This document shows positions 23,880-35,634 of a DNA stretch of 64,000 bases, piece by piece; within the stretch, counting starts at the first letter, position 1; each line of letters opens with the position of its first letter. The notes below the pieces were generated by a model that saw only the letters and a list, made by a program, of their open reading frames with translations, ran no database searches and was not told the origin of the DNA. A program made the translations under genes and the position numbers. Source of the DNA: Marsupella aquatica (Eukaryota; Marchantiophyta); NCBI GenBank assembly GCA_973895155.1, contig OZ316895.1, positions 4,774,001 to 4,838,000 of the forward strand, in the 5' to 3' direction.

Positions 23880-24450
23880 AAAAACTTTTCTAAGCGGAAA
23901 ATTTTGATTTGACATGGCCGACTTAAATCACAATGAACAATTCATGTGTAATGCAATTTGGAAAGATCTTGAAGAGACAATTCTAATGAGCCTTAGTCAG
24001 CTTTTGTTAAAAGTTGAGTGAGTAATTTGAGAAATAGATATTGTAGCACCTATTATAAAAAATTTGCACAACTTTTCTTGACAGCAAATTTTTGATGTGA
24101 CATTGTCAGCTCAAATTGCAATGAAACTCTTGTGTAATACGGATTTGGAAAGATCTTGAAGAGCCAATTTCTAATGAGCCCGTGACTGTCAACATTAGCT
24201 AAGAATTGAGCGAGTAATTTGACTAATAGATTCCGTAGTCTATAATGTAACATTTCCATAGATTTTCTCCTCACAACAAATTTTGATATGACATTGTCGA
24301 CTTAAATTCCAATGAAATCTTATGTGTAATACAGAGTTGGAAAGATCTCAAATGAAGAGACAATTCTAATGAGCCCGTGATTGTCAACATTAGTTAAGAA
24401 TTGAGTCAGTAATTTGAAAAATACTTTTTGAAGTCTTTGATGTGGAGGTA
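23880..24450. repeat. 187-bp tandem array, three copies
   Basis: Units begin near 23884, 24071 and 24261. Each has an ACTTTTCT-like start, then AAATTTTGAT.TGACAT, a GTAATACGGATTTGGAAAGA-like segment, TTCTAATGAGCCCGTGA and GAATTGAG.(C/G)AGTAATTTGA. Divergence is roughly 10-20 percent by eye. Confidence 0.85.
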
Positions 24451-24673
24451 GACTTAGAATAGAACCTGACCCCATTTTTGTGGGTTGTGTTGAGCTCCCT
24501 AAAAGAAAAATTGCAAATTCAAGCTTCAGTTGTACACAATAGTTTGCCCCTCAATGACCAAGACCATATAGAGAGGAAATGGGTTTATTAGAAGAAGTTG
24601 TTTTCTTGTCATGTGTATCTGATAGAAGCATGTCATCTATAGTAAGACAACACATTTATGATCATGCCCCACT

Positions 24674-25005
24674 TGTTGGGAAAAACAACAAGAAACAACC
24701 ACGAGTATAACCAGTAAGCATGCATAGTCACATCAACACCAAGAGATACGTGGTCCACCTTCGTCAAGGCTACATACACGGGAACACACAAGAACTTTTC
24801 TAAGTCACACAAAGCCTCCTTGCACAAGCTCTCCTAGCACCTAGCTAGCTCCCTCAACAATGAAAATGAGTCTCCAAGAAGAAGAGCTCTCTCTAGCCCC
24901 TCTATATGCTAGATGCAATAGTCACGGCTAATCGCCATTAATACCCTAATGGCGGTTTAGCCTAAGTATCAAGAGGATAACCCAAGACTAGAATTAACCC
25001 TAACA
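24674..25005. mobile_element. Solo LTR, 332 bp, with 5-bp target duplication
   Basis: The element starts TGTTGGG and ends CCTAACA (TG..CA termini). It is flanked by the perfect direct repeat CCACT at 24669-24673 and 25006-25010. The interior holds GAGATACGTGGTCCACC and AAGGCTACATACACGG, motifs shared with the LTR at 50474-50816. No second LTR, primer-binding site or gag-pol frame is adjacent, so this is a solo LTR left by recombination. Confidence 0.85.
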
Positions 25006-25010
25006 CCACT

Positions 25011-27556
25011 ACCACTCACGGAAGCATGTCAATAAGATGTAATCAGGGACAATTTTTACAAGAATGAAAACCGGGATGAAAACACATCATATTCACGGTA
25101 AAGGGTTGGTCCACATCACTTCTGTCACCCTAAATGAGACGTTCATGTCAAGTCTGTCAATAATTTTACTGTTGGGTGTGCAAAATCCATGAGGGACTTG
25201 TGGTTCATTTGCTCGGTCCATCAGAGCATCCATTTTTGCTTATGTAATATATTTGTGCGTTGCACAATAGACTTGCACCACAACAGTTATCAATGCATAA
25301 TTGATGTTGAATGTGGAAAATTTGTTGTGTAAGAGTTGTTGTTGTACAAAATATGTACTTTGTAAAAGAAGACATTGCGCAAAAGATGTTATAATTACAA
25401 AATTGATATCGTTACGTCAAGCATATTGTGAGAGAGATGTTAGTGTTTAGGGTTTAGGGTTTAGATATAGTTGTGTAAATGGTTGGTGGATTAGCATTTT
25501 TATTTGGAACAGATATGGTTGAATAATGTGGAATAGATATGGTTGAATAAAAACGCTAATTGTGGAGAAGATGTCATTGACTTGCAAAGATGTTGTTTTG
25601 ATAATAATGGGGCAAGCTTGAGATAGACAATGCGAGGTGGAGGTTGACAATAATGAGGCAAGCTTGAGACAGACAAAAATGTGGGGTGGAGGTTGACTTC
25701 CCTCCCTTGTAGGTCCCCCCTTGTTCTCTCCCTCCCCTTCTGTCCTCCCTCCACACTGCCCTCCCTTGGCACTCCTTCACCCTCACCCTCACCCTCCATC
25801 TCCCCTTCTTCCCTTAGTTTTAAAGTCTATTTAAGAGAGATAGAACTTTAGAGGGATAGAATAGATTAGAGGAAATGCAATTTTAGAGAAAAGAATAGTT
25901 AGAATGGGATAGTTTAGGAGAGAATAGTCTAGGATGTGAAAAAAAAGATCCTGAACCTTTTGTTTGCATTTTCTAAGGATGGACCTTTGGATTTTTGGTG
26001 ACAACTAGGGATTTGGGATTCTATCTAATTTCTAGTTCAAATTTTTCATTGTATCAAAAAGGAAGAAAGAAAAAGTTCTAAAGTATTTTTCAAAACTGGT
26101 GCCCTACACCCATCCGTGTCCCCAAAAGACAAAAAAGAAAACACATAATTATGGGTATCTACTTATAGAAATTAGGAGTATGTGATTTGGAGTTGGGAAT
26201 ATATTTGGATGACACTAATGAAAGTTGTCACTCTGTAATGTAGTGTGACAAATGGTCAATCAATTAACACGTTTTATCACAAGAAAACAGAGATTTAAAT
26301 GACACACTTGGAGAAGCCATACAGAAATAATGAGAGCAAGACATTACATGACAATAATTATTAATTAATGAGGAGGGTCCCTATCCGTAGGTGAGGATTA
26401 CTCCTCCTCAGCCACCTTGCACTATTGATGTGCGCACATGCACATGAGGATAGCACTTGCCTGGGGAGGCAGGTATGGATAGGAGTTAGCAGGACACAGC
26501 TAGCTTGCTTGCAACGGTCAATATGAAGGGTGGATAACATGAATTTTGGTAGATCTAGGGTCAGGAAAAAATGTAATTTAAATCCAACGGCTGAAATTGA
26601 ATCCCACCAATTTTGCTTTTGTAAATGGAAGAATGACAAAAATTGGCAGGATAGTCTATCATAGTTGTAGATATAGTTTATGACTTAAAATAGGGTTTAA
26701 AGAATTTATTGCCAAGCACAGAAAAAACTGGCTGGGACATAATTGGATGTCTGTCCATGTAAGACATTTTTAACATAGACTTACTAATCCATCAATGCAA
26801 CAAAAAGGACTGAGAATTATGCCATGGTGTACCTCCATTGAGGTGTCATGGTTCATGAGGGTTGCAGGCTTCAACTTCAAAAGGTAGGGCCAATTCGAAT
26901 TCCATATCAGCCTAAAATTGAAATATTCTCAGATTTTACGATCATGTGGTTCTGGTCCAAGAACACTTGGAAGGTCTTTCAAGAACTCACAAAGTAGATT
27001 TGTAAGGGTTTAACTAAACAAAATTGCATTGTTTGCTACCGGTCCAGTCTCTGATTTAGGAATCTGTAACTCTGACCCATACCTTAGAGTTAAAGGTTGA
27101 GATAGACTTGGCCAACAAAATCTGAGTTAAATTACCTTGATAATTCCATTCGAGTGATATTACGAGGAAGGTTCTCTATTGTTCATAGTGGAAAGTTTCC
27201 ACAGAATGTTGAATCTTTCAGAAATATATTGGCAGATGGTTCGATTGTGCCATGTGAGCACTCCCAACAAGCTTAGGGATTTAGTGTTGGTCAAGTTGAT
27301 TTATCTTCATATTTGGATTGAGAACGCTACAGAATGAGATTCCTAGCAGGACTCTCATCCTTGGCCTTGTAAGCCTGTGACAACAAAAATCTGCCTAAGA
27401 GGCCTTTCATAGGCAACACGTACATGTCAATCATCAGAAAGACCTCATTTCGTTCCTAAAGTAACACATGCCTGGCTCCGAGGTTGACAATCTGTCAAGA
27501 TCAATAGTTTTATTGTAATTTCGGTAATGGAAACAAATCAATTTAGGATTGAAGAA
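25011..27556. other. Intergenic, short repeats only
   Basis: Holds a telomere-like run (25445-25463) and two short tandem duplications: a 24-bp unit around AGATATGGTTGAATAA at 25509-25553, and a roughly 47-bp unit around GGCAAGCTTGAGA(T/C)AGACAA at 25604-25695. No gene was recognised. The last part (about 27100-27556) probably includes the 3' UTR of the minus-strand hydrolase. Confidence 0.5.
25445..25463 (+). repeat. Short interstitial telomere-like TTTAGGG run
   Basis: GTTTAGGGTTTAGGGTTTA, about two and a half units of the Arabidopsis-type plant telomere repeat, in non-coding DNA. Confidence 0.8.
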
Positions 27557-30500
27557 TTAAGATGAATGTCGTTGGACGAAATCTACCACCATGGGGTTCA
27601 CCAATTGAGGTGCTTCGTCCTGCATGGAAAGAAATAAGGTATTAGGATTTTTATCAGTTAAGAGCCGAACTCTGAAACAGAGGTAAAGGTGAAAACAAAG
27701 CCAGCTGCTTGGATGCTGTCTTCACAGCAATAAACCACTTATGACATGAGTCTCATGAACGAAAGAAAACGATGAAAGCTGATATTGGATGCTGTCTTCA
27801 CAACAATCAAGCCTGTCAAATATCCAGTTTAGGACAGGAGTATCACAAACCTGAGGGCAATGGCCAACATTAGGGAGAACAACGAAGTCCTCAACAGTGC
27901 TGAAATTACCATACGCCCGACCAAGATCCACTTTCTCCCAAGGATCTTTGTCTCCCCATCCGATCAGCACAGGACACTGCAAACAGAAGAGAGCCTTCAG
28001 TTAAGCAAAGCACGTCAAGCATCCGCAGCAGACGACTCGTGTGTTACATTTGTGACATCCTCTTTTGATGTCCAAAACGGACACAACGAGGCAGAAGGAA
28101 GTGTCAGGAAGTAACCCTCCATGAAACCTCTCACGTTCCATTATGTCATAGCTCGGTGATTCACAAAGCAAGGGGACACCCCTCTGCAGAAATAAACAAT
28201 GGTAAAGGAAATCTTTCTTAGGAATACTTCATACCTTAATTTGAGGTAATAGATCTTCGGGGAGAGGACCGCCTGAATAGCAGATGAAGTCTAGAAAAAC
28301 ATCTACAGCGCCAGGAAGTAGACCTGGCCTGAGGATCTTCTCGACAAGTTCATCCGTCACTGTACTGCTATCATAATAACACTGAGGAGAATGAGGGTCA
28401 GATATCTACAGTATTTAGTCTGCTTAGCACAATCTACAAATGATCCCTGTGCTTCGATTCCCTTCGATTCCAGCAAATCTAACTGGAGAACTTTCCGAGA
28501 AGAACTCTACTTTAAAAGAGAGAATCATGGTATTCCCGTTTCGAAGTTTGTAGGAACCTTGGATTCTTGACTCACAACGAGGGTGCCTAGAGTGCCTTGC
28601 CGAAAATGTTTCTCAATAGAAATATGGATGGAGGGGTCATGTTATTTCTAGCTTATGCTTTTGGACTGTTTCTTAATTTGAGTGACTGAATTCAAACTTG
28701 CAACCATTGCGTCAAGCGTGAAGGCCTAAAGTACAAGATATGCATCAACACTAGCATGCTGCGGATAAATTGGTCAAAAGCACACGGAGAAGCACCTCGC
28801 ATAAGATTCTCTTGACGGATGCAGATGTAGCAACCGACTTAAAAAAGCGTTGGCCGAGATTTGTATTCCTGAATATCCAAGCCAAAAGTTGGATAGGCCT
28901 CAGTAGGATGGCTAACATCATCTTATCACATGCCCTCAAAATGTGATTGTTCTTTGCCTCACTAGAGCAATTACAGCTAACTATTAGTAGCTTTTACCAT
29001 ACATGTTACAATTCCAGTATTCCATCCGCAAAGGCTGATCCATGCTGGCAAATTTAAATATATTTCCATTTGGAGAAACTTGTAATTAATTCACACTCTC
29101 AGGAGCAATCCCAACGGCATCGAAGAACATACTACGCGCAGGGAATTTCTAATTAGCAAAATCACAGCTCTGTTGGGTGGGGTGGAACGTCACTTACCTC
29201 AGAACATCCTGCAAAGTCTTTACGAAAGGCCGCGCAAACCAGCTCTGTTTACTGATATGAAGCAAGCGCAGGGAGATATTCAACAGCAGGACGCCTCTGA
29301 CAGCCTGTGGTTGCAAAATGGCGGATTGCAGACCCACGAGTCCTGATAAATCAAGATCGGTGTTACTAGAGAGCTCTCTAGAAGAGAAGGAGGCATCAGC
29401 TCCAGAGTAGAATGAGACCAGAATGCAACAAATCTGTTGGCTACAAATGTGTCACTGCAAGGCTTCAGACAAATTCAGTCACCAGAAGTTGCATGTGCGC
29501 AAATACCTCCAACAGAATTGCAGATGAGAAAAGCAGAGTCTTTTACGACTTCATCACAAAAGTCCAGCACTTGAGCAGCCCACGTCTCAAAGGTGTAAAG
29601 AGTGTTCGGAGCTTGTTGACGAGGATCTGGCTTGTCTGAGTAACCATAGCCTAGTAGATCGATCGCATACACTCGATGTGATTTCGCTAGCTCAGGTATA
29701 TTTTTTCGCCAATGGTCACTGAAAGAAAGGAAGTAATCGAGAGAAACCACCGTGCATCATTAAAATAACAGTTTTTGTCAAACATGAATCAGCAACATAT
29801 TCATTGATGATTTGCAAGTACTGCGCATCTTTATTCTACTGGATACGATATTTACCCATCTTCTAACTCTTGGCATTTTGACAATTGACAATTGCGAAAA
29901 TCTCTTCCTACATTCACGGGTCTTGGCAATAGTTTGCATTTTAGAGGTAGGGGAATCCAGTCCTCTGACGGTTCTTGACGATTGTTCGTATATAAGGTAA
30001 GTAAGACCCAGTACCAGTTGGCGCCAAATCCATGAATCAACACCAACGATGGCCCGTCGCTTCCGGCAGATTGATACCTGATGTTGTAATCCCGCCATTT
30101 CCATGTCCTGCATCAATCCTGCTCAGTTAGTGACTAATAACTAAAAAAATAGCTCCAACACTGCATAGTCGACCAGGGAAAATTCTTCTCAGCAGGAGTA
30201 TTGACAAATGGTGTGCAGCAAATTCACATGTTGACCATATCATAATCTCGCCATGTCTCCTTTGGACAGACAGGACTAGAGCAGAGCAAAGTTCCACATT
30301 TCGAGTATCTATCTGTTCAATTTCGAACTCACAATGAGAAATTCGCGTTGAGTATTGAGTATTGAGAATTGAGAATTGAGAATTCCACTTTGGAAGTTAA
30401 AACAAAACAAAACAAAAACGAAAACAGGCTGGCCACTATTGAAAGAGTTTGGTCGCTACACGAATAATTACACCCAACGGATGACTCCTACTTAAGAAGT

Positions 30501-31249
30501 GCATGAACAACAAAAGCACGTCAAAAAACGATTTTTACTCGAATTCGTTCGCTCTTTAGAACACAAACGAGACCCAGCAGGACAACAAATCAATCAATAA
30601 ACTGCCGTAGTGTACTGTTGCCCAACCACAAACCATTTCCATCCATACGTGACATAAAAATTACACAGGTCATGTATCAATATGATAAGTTGATTCACTT
30701 TCACATCAAGGAGTACAACATGAAATTTCGCCTCACATATTTACTGCCACTACCACGCAAAGGAAAGGAAAGTAAGGGACAGGAAATGCCAGCAGCAATG
30801 TCATTCACTCTGTCCATGTTTCCGTTCCCAAAGGAAGAGTTACTAGGAGAGAAGGAAAGAAGGAAATTCGGTTAATACCTTGTTTCGACTTCCTGTTGAG
30901 AGCTACTACTACTGCTGCTGCTGCTGCTGCTGGAAGCGCCAGCTACATCGACTTCTTTCTCAACGCTCGAAGATGACTGGCTTAACACCAGCAGTTGGGA
31001 AGAATCACCACTGGACCGCCTCCTCCTACTCGTTTTTCGTCCATGAATTATTCTCCTTCTGCGCTCACCCTTCTCCGAAACCTTCAAATCGAGCAGGGCA
31101 GGACAGAAGTGCAGGCTGCTGCTTTTTCTGCCGGTGGGAAGTGAGCAGATCGCATGGTTATTCCTCATCATCGCCAAACCACGGCCATCGCTTCGGTTCT
31201 CAACAATTGGCGAGGACGAGAACGAGCTCCTCAGCCTCAGTGCATCCAT
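27557..31249 (-). CDS. Plastid-type alpha/beta hydrolase (chlorophyll dephytylase-like clade), 8 exons
   Basis: Exons, in transcript order: 31249-30879, 30107-30015, 29718-29507, 29342-29198, 28868-28796, 28381-28235, 27976-27851, 27619-27557. They total 1230 nt, 409 aa, with GT-AG introns and closing phases. Residues 1-123 are Arg/Ser-rich with a 12-serine tract, consistent with a chloroplast transit peptide. The fold then shows VLIHGFGAN (oxyanion loop), the nucleophile elbow ICNSVGG with Ser223, the acid in DKDPW (Asp358) and the catalytic His386 in GHCPQ. The sequence closely follows Arabidopsis At5g38520-type hydrolases, in a clade with chlorophyll dephytylases. These remove phytol from chlorophyll or act on related esters; the exact substrate cannot be read from sequence. 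The start is the only in-frame ATG near the transit peptide. Confidence 0.92.
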
Positions 31250-32881
31250 GACAATGAACTAACTACGCACAGAAGCGATGTCAATTTCGACGCGCGATCA
31301 ACGAAGTAATGGGGAATTGGGCGTTGTGAAATAGATTGAGAGCTCTCACAGAGTTGGAATTGAGTGGTCTGCATTGTGCCCTCAAATTCTTTTTCGTACT
31401 CTGTTTCCCGGGATTCCAACTTGCAGTCATTGCACTAAGATCTAACGGCTGTGAAGTGGGAATCGTATGCTCCGGGACATGTGGGCCGCACATCGTTTCC
31501 GGCACGGTGACTGGGATCCGAGGCACCGTCGTATTGGGACGTAACGTGGATGCTCTCTGTCGCCAATGCACATCCTTATCGGCAGATTGTGCGACTGCGG
31601 GAGAGCAGAGCACCCGATTCATGTTGTGGTATGCCTCGTAATATGTCATGCTTGTTGGGTTTCAATAACACGCTGGAAAATGGAAAGCGGATTGACGACA
31701 AGATGCTCTCAAGGAAATGGCGGAGCACTTGAGTTTTCCGAACTCCTGTTTTGAAGAATGGCCATACTGTCTCGACGAGGGGCAGTGCTTGGAAACAGAG
31801 TACTTTCGCGCGCTTCGAGATATGTGAATTTCTCTTGGTCATCGTCAAAAAGTCTTTCAATTAATCGAATTGACTTCTTTCCAATCAATCTAATTGACGT
31901 CCAAGTCTGTGGAGGATTGATTGGGCCCTGGCGACTTGTGCCAACTTGGAACCTTCCGTTCCCTCCAATACCACTCGCGAAACAGTAAGAAATTTGCTTC
32001 CCTTTGAGCGAAATTGTTACAAGGGCTTCAGGGGTACATTAATTGACTGTCGGTAGAAAGAAAACGACGGTTCCAAGTTCATTTTCAACTTCTAAATTGA
32101 GGGCTTTACGAAGTATGTATCCTTAACCTCCAGTGCTGAACGGAAACTTTCGCTATCTACAAAGTCACTACAGTAGAGTTGGGTTACAAATCAGTCTCTT
32201 GTGTGGTTCCATTAGAGCTGGCAAGATAGCGAAAGTCTTATAAAAAAATAGGTCCCAGATTCACACGTAGGAGCGCTGTCGCTGGATGTCATGCATTCAA
32301 TGAGGAATGACAATCATTCAATTTAAAGAGGGTGCCAGATAGATAGACAGTATACAAGAGTTGCAAACCATCATCATTTGAACCATTGTGATCGTCTTAG
32401 GTCAGTGATTTTCCCAGGGCTAGACTGACAGTCAACACCTCGTACTTTTATGGAGTCAAATCGTAGAATGACGACGTCTCTAAAGTCACTCACTCAGAGC
32501 ATAAGATATGATGCCCGGTAAACGAGAATAATCGAAAGAGCACATGAAAGAGCACGAAGCACAACAGTTGGCCTACGTAGGTAAAGGACAAATATGAATT
32601 AAAAATCTTGAACTGTTCCGAATCTTGAGAAATATCCAAAGTCTCGCACAGAGCTGATCCAAAATTTCCTTTTCTCTACTTTAACGCAATTTGCGTCGTG
32701 TCAAAAGTGCCTTTGCAAGGCTCAAAGTGTGCACATATATCCCCTTTCTACACTAGTATTCAGTAGACAATCTCCTTTTCGGTAAGACTGACTAAGAGTT
32801 TAGAACAAGATGGGACTCAATCCGTGACGGCTTCGTCAGGCCTGATGGAAAATGGGGTGGAAGGAGAACCCATGAATCAGC
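31250..32881. other. Promoter and leader of the hydrolase, and 3' flank of the kelch gene
   Basis: No gene was recognised. Frames of up to 122 codons on both strands at 31281-31860 are overlapping shadows in moderately GC-rich promoter DNA upstream of the hydrolase. The stretch 32000-32880 is AT-rich and probably includes the 3' UTR of the minus-strand kelch gene. Confidence 0.4.
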
Positions 32882-34189
32882 TCAAAACTCAATAGGATTC
32901 ATGAAATAACGCAAGGAGAAGAGCCAATCAGTTCCACGGTCGAAAACAGAAGGTTGAGTTTTCTGCCACACAATCTCTTTGTTTCCGCTGCCGAAACCTT
33001 TGCTCTGAACAAGGCACGCTCCACCCTCTGCTTTGTCTTCATCGTGCCAGTGTAAAATTGCTAGCAGCTCCTCACCAACTGCCATTACAGCAGATGGCCA
33101 AACTGCAACTCGAGCCTTCGGCCCAAACTCAGGAAACGACCAGGAATGCAACTGTCTCCATGACTCTTCCTTCTTTTCAAAGCCAAGAATGGCAAATGGA
33201 GTCACCCGAAAGATTTTCCCCTGTGCCACGAGAATTCGGTCCAAACAGGGGTCAAAACTGTTGAACGTAGAAGGAGTTAGTACCGCACGCCAATCGTCCT
33301 TTTCGGAATTATAATCCTCGAAGAAATCCGCTGCCACTGCAAGGTTCTGACCTTCATCGCTGCTTTCTTCTGGGTACATTACCCACTTGTCTACCCACTT
33401 CGGATCAAAAAACTTGCCACCATACACAAAAAATCCCTTTCGCACTCGTAAGCTCGTAACGTGATGATCGTATCGGTAAGTTTCCATGGGCTCGATCGAT
33501 GACCAAGTGTCTACCTTAGGGTTATAAACCTCTGAACCGAAAACAGGTTTTCCAAGAAAAATACCTCCAAATACATATATCTTCCCATCTAGGACACCGC
33601 ACCCGAACTTCTGTCTTTGTTCAAGCATGCTCGCACACCGTTTCCACCCCCTCTGCCCAGCCAGATCAAGCACATATACCTTATTACTGCCACTATTGTC
33701 ATAAAGAGGATCATCAACGCCTCCCAACACATAGATTCTACCTTCCAACCAGACACACTGGCAAGACCGTGGGCATCGTCCTGGATACCCTTTTGCAAGT
33801 CCTGGGATTGCAGGAAGCTTGTACGATATTTTCTCTCGCATGGAATACAGAGAAATCACATGATCATCTCTAGTTTGAATGTGATTCAGTACAATAAGAA
33901 CCTCCGCAGATCGAGAGCGAATTCTGGCATCATAGACCTGGTGACTCCGAATTGCTTGTCGCCATCCACGACTTAGCAAAGGTAAGATGTGTAAAGCATG
34001 CCACGGTAGCTTTGTTGTTATCTGGTTCAATGTGATCCCATTTGGGATCCCTGTAAGAAGTTCTCCCTCAAAAGTGTCATGATAATGATAGATCTTCGAG
34101 TACTTATTCCTTGATACCGTCGACCTGGCATAACTAGCGGTGAGTTCAACACATGGCGGCATCAGTTCAACAGGCTGTTTGCTCTCCAT
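32882..34189 (-). CDS. F-box/kelch-repeat protein, intron-free
   Basis: A single 435-residue frame from ATG (34189) to TGA (32882). A divergent F-box-like segment at about 43-85 (LLTGIPNGITLNQITTKLPW) is followed by kelch blades: VWLEGRIYVLGG at 146-157, then KVYVLDLAGQRGWKRCASM, DGKIYVFGG at 201-209, and EVYNPKVDTWSSIEPM. A third blade is at about 245-258 (VRKGFFVYGGK), with weaker ones to the C-terminus. Such proteins are substrate receptors of SCF ubiquitin ligases: the F-box binds SKP1/ASK and the kelch propeller binds the target. The target is unknown. The F-box is weak, so SKP1 binding is inferred. It is transcribed away from the frameshifted gene at 35266, giving a shared upstream region. 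Confidence 0.85.
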   Translation of the reverse strand: MESKQPVELMPPCVELTASYARSTVSRNKYSKIYHYHDTFEGELLTGIPNGITLNQITTKLPWHALHILPLLSRGWRQAIRSHQVYDARIRSRSAEVLIVLNHIQTRDDHVISLYSMREKISYKLPAIPGLAKGYPGRCPRSCQCVWLEGRIYVLGGVDDPLYDNSGSNKVYVLDLAGQRGWKRCASMLEQRQKFGCGVLDGKIYVFGGIFLGKPVFGSEVYNPKVDTWSSIEPMETYRYDHHVTSLRVRKGFFVYGGKFFDPKWVDKWVMYPEESSDEGQNLAVAADFFEDYNSEKDDWRAVLTPSTFNSFDPCLDRILVAQGKIFRVTPFAILGFEKKEESWRQLHSWSFPEFGPKARVAVWPSAVMAVGEELLAILHWHDEDKAEGGACLVQSKGFGSGNKEIVWQKTQPSVFDRGTDWLFSLRYFMNPIEF

Positions 34190-35265
34190 TCGAGTTCCAG
34201 ATACAATCGAACGTGCTTAAAGTACGATAGCACTCCTGTACAGCACGAGCCAGATCAACGAATGAAATTCTCATCAATACGGAGCCTTCCGCAAATTGGC
34301 GGCAAAGGTGAAGATATTGATTCCAAAGCGAAGAAATCATCAGCCTGGGCAAACTATGGGAATACGTGAGAGAACGAATGAATAAAAATGGTTTGGAAGA
34401 GCGAGCCACTACAGTTTCCACTACTTGCTGAAAATCAGCTTTCTCTGTAGCTTTCAAACTTCTACCATCGCTTCCCGCCTCGGCACTCGTCTCAAGTTAA
34501 CACCTTCGTGAATCTCTCGTCTCGGAAAAGAGTGATCGCTCAGGTGAAAACGCTCCCGGACGGAATGGAGGATTGCTTAAAACCCCGGAAACAAGTTTTA
34601 TCGCCACGATACTATGAACTGTATTGTGGATCAACCTCTCTCAATCTGCAGCTCAGTCATCAAAACAGTTGAGGATGCAGATTGCTCGGGCATGGGTCCA
34701 TGAGTCCTCAAAGACGTTAGCCCATTAATCTCCAGGATTCTTGGGCAAGATCTGAGCTGTTTGTTACTTCACGACAACTTTCAAGTTTGTAATCTCGAGT
34801 GCATGAGCTTTTCGTGTCCTCAACTCTTTTGAGGGCCGATGGAATCCAGTTTTTAACTAATACAGAGCACAAGAAATCTACGGTTTCGCGTTCCACAGTA
34901 GGCTGAAGCCGTGACTTTGGGAGCGAAGAGCTTTGGGGGTGGAACCCTTTGAGCAAAGTGAGTGAGGACGGACCTGTTGACATCATCTACCCATATGGCT
35001 GAAGGACGGGCATTCAAACCCCTAGTACTCTAACGTTCTAACATTCTAACGTTCTTCTCCCGCGTCGACAAGTCTGGACAACACTCAAGGCAGATCATCA
35101 CGCAGTGCAGTAGCACCAGTACCTCACGACAGGAAGGAGCGACTGCAGAAATCTGTGTTGGTTCATTTTGTTGTGATTGGTTGATTTGGTCACAGTCTGG
35201 CAACCACGAGCAAGTTTGTAGTCAGTCGATCAGTCGTTTGACATTCAGTTCCTCAATCCTTCAGA
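34190..35265. promoter_or_regulatory. Divergent intergenic region between the kelch gene and the 35.3-kb gene
   Basis: About 1.1 kb lies between two genes transcribed away from each other, so it should hold both promoters. Near 35029-35055 the phrase CTAACGTT or CTAACATT is repeated three times. A minus-strand frame at 34457-34167 starts at a non-ATG codon and is not supported. Confidence 0.45.
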
Positions 35266-35634
35266 ATGTCCAGAGCTCCGTCTGCAAAGCGTCAGCGAAC
35301 GAACGCAATTGGGAAAGCTGCTGGTCCGGCTGACTTTTATCGTTTGTTTGATTCCGTGTCGCACATATTGAATGTCAAGTACAAGCGCTTGAGCTGCTCA
35401 AAACAGTTCGAGAAGGGGTTCGATGCAGCGACGGAGGTCGAGGAGTGCATCAGGGCCTTAGGGAAAGCGACACCAGCCCACTCCAGCTTCGGGACGAAGA
35501 AACAAGCTTTGTGCACGCTGCTGGACATGGGGACCTGTGTCACCCAGAGCCACGGGGAACTCGGACGTGAAGTCAGAAAGGTTTTCGAGTACGAATCATG
35601 TCTTGAGAACACAAACAAATCGTCAGGAGTATGA
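35266..35634 (+). CDS. Unrecognised protein, N-terminal part (frame-broken)
   Basis: An ATG frame of 122 codons that starts MSRAPSAKRQRTNA (a basic, nuclear-signal-like start). It continues with a helical, charged segment (for example FYRLFDSVSHILNVKYKRL). It ends NTNKSSGV and a TGA at 35632-35634. The next frame, from 35631, continues smoothly in composition. Read one base back at about 35618, the junction becomes NTNKIVRSMTAEERNSLV, which looks like one uninterrupted protein. I therefore think this is the first half of a roughly 215-residue protein interrupted by a one-base frameshift. I do not recognise the family. Confidence 0.5.
   Translation: MSRAPSAKRQRTNAIGKAAGPADFYRLFDSVSHILNVKYKRLSCSKQFEKGFDAATEVEECIRALGKATPAHSSFGTKKQALCTLLDMGTCVTQSHGELGREVRKVFEYESCLENTNKSSGV

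Noticed and set aside
34167-34457. 96-codon frame overlapping the kelch gene start
   Set aside because: Begins at a non-ATG codon (TTG) and overlaps the real start out of frame.
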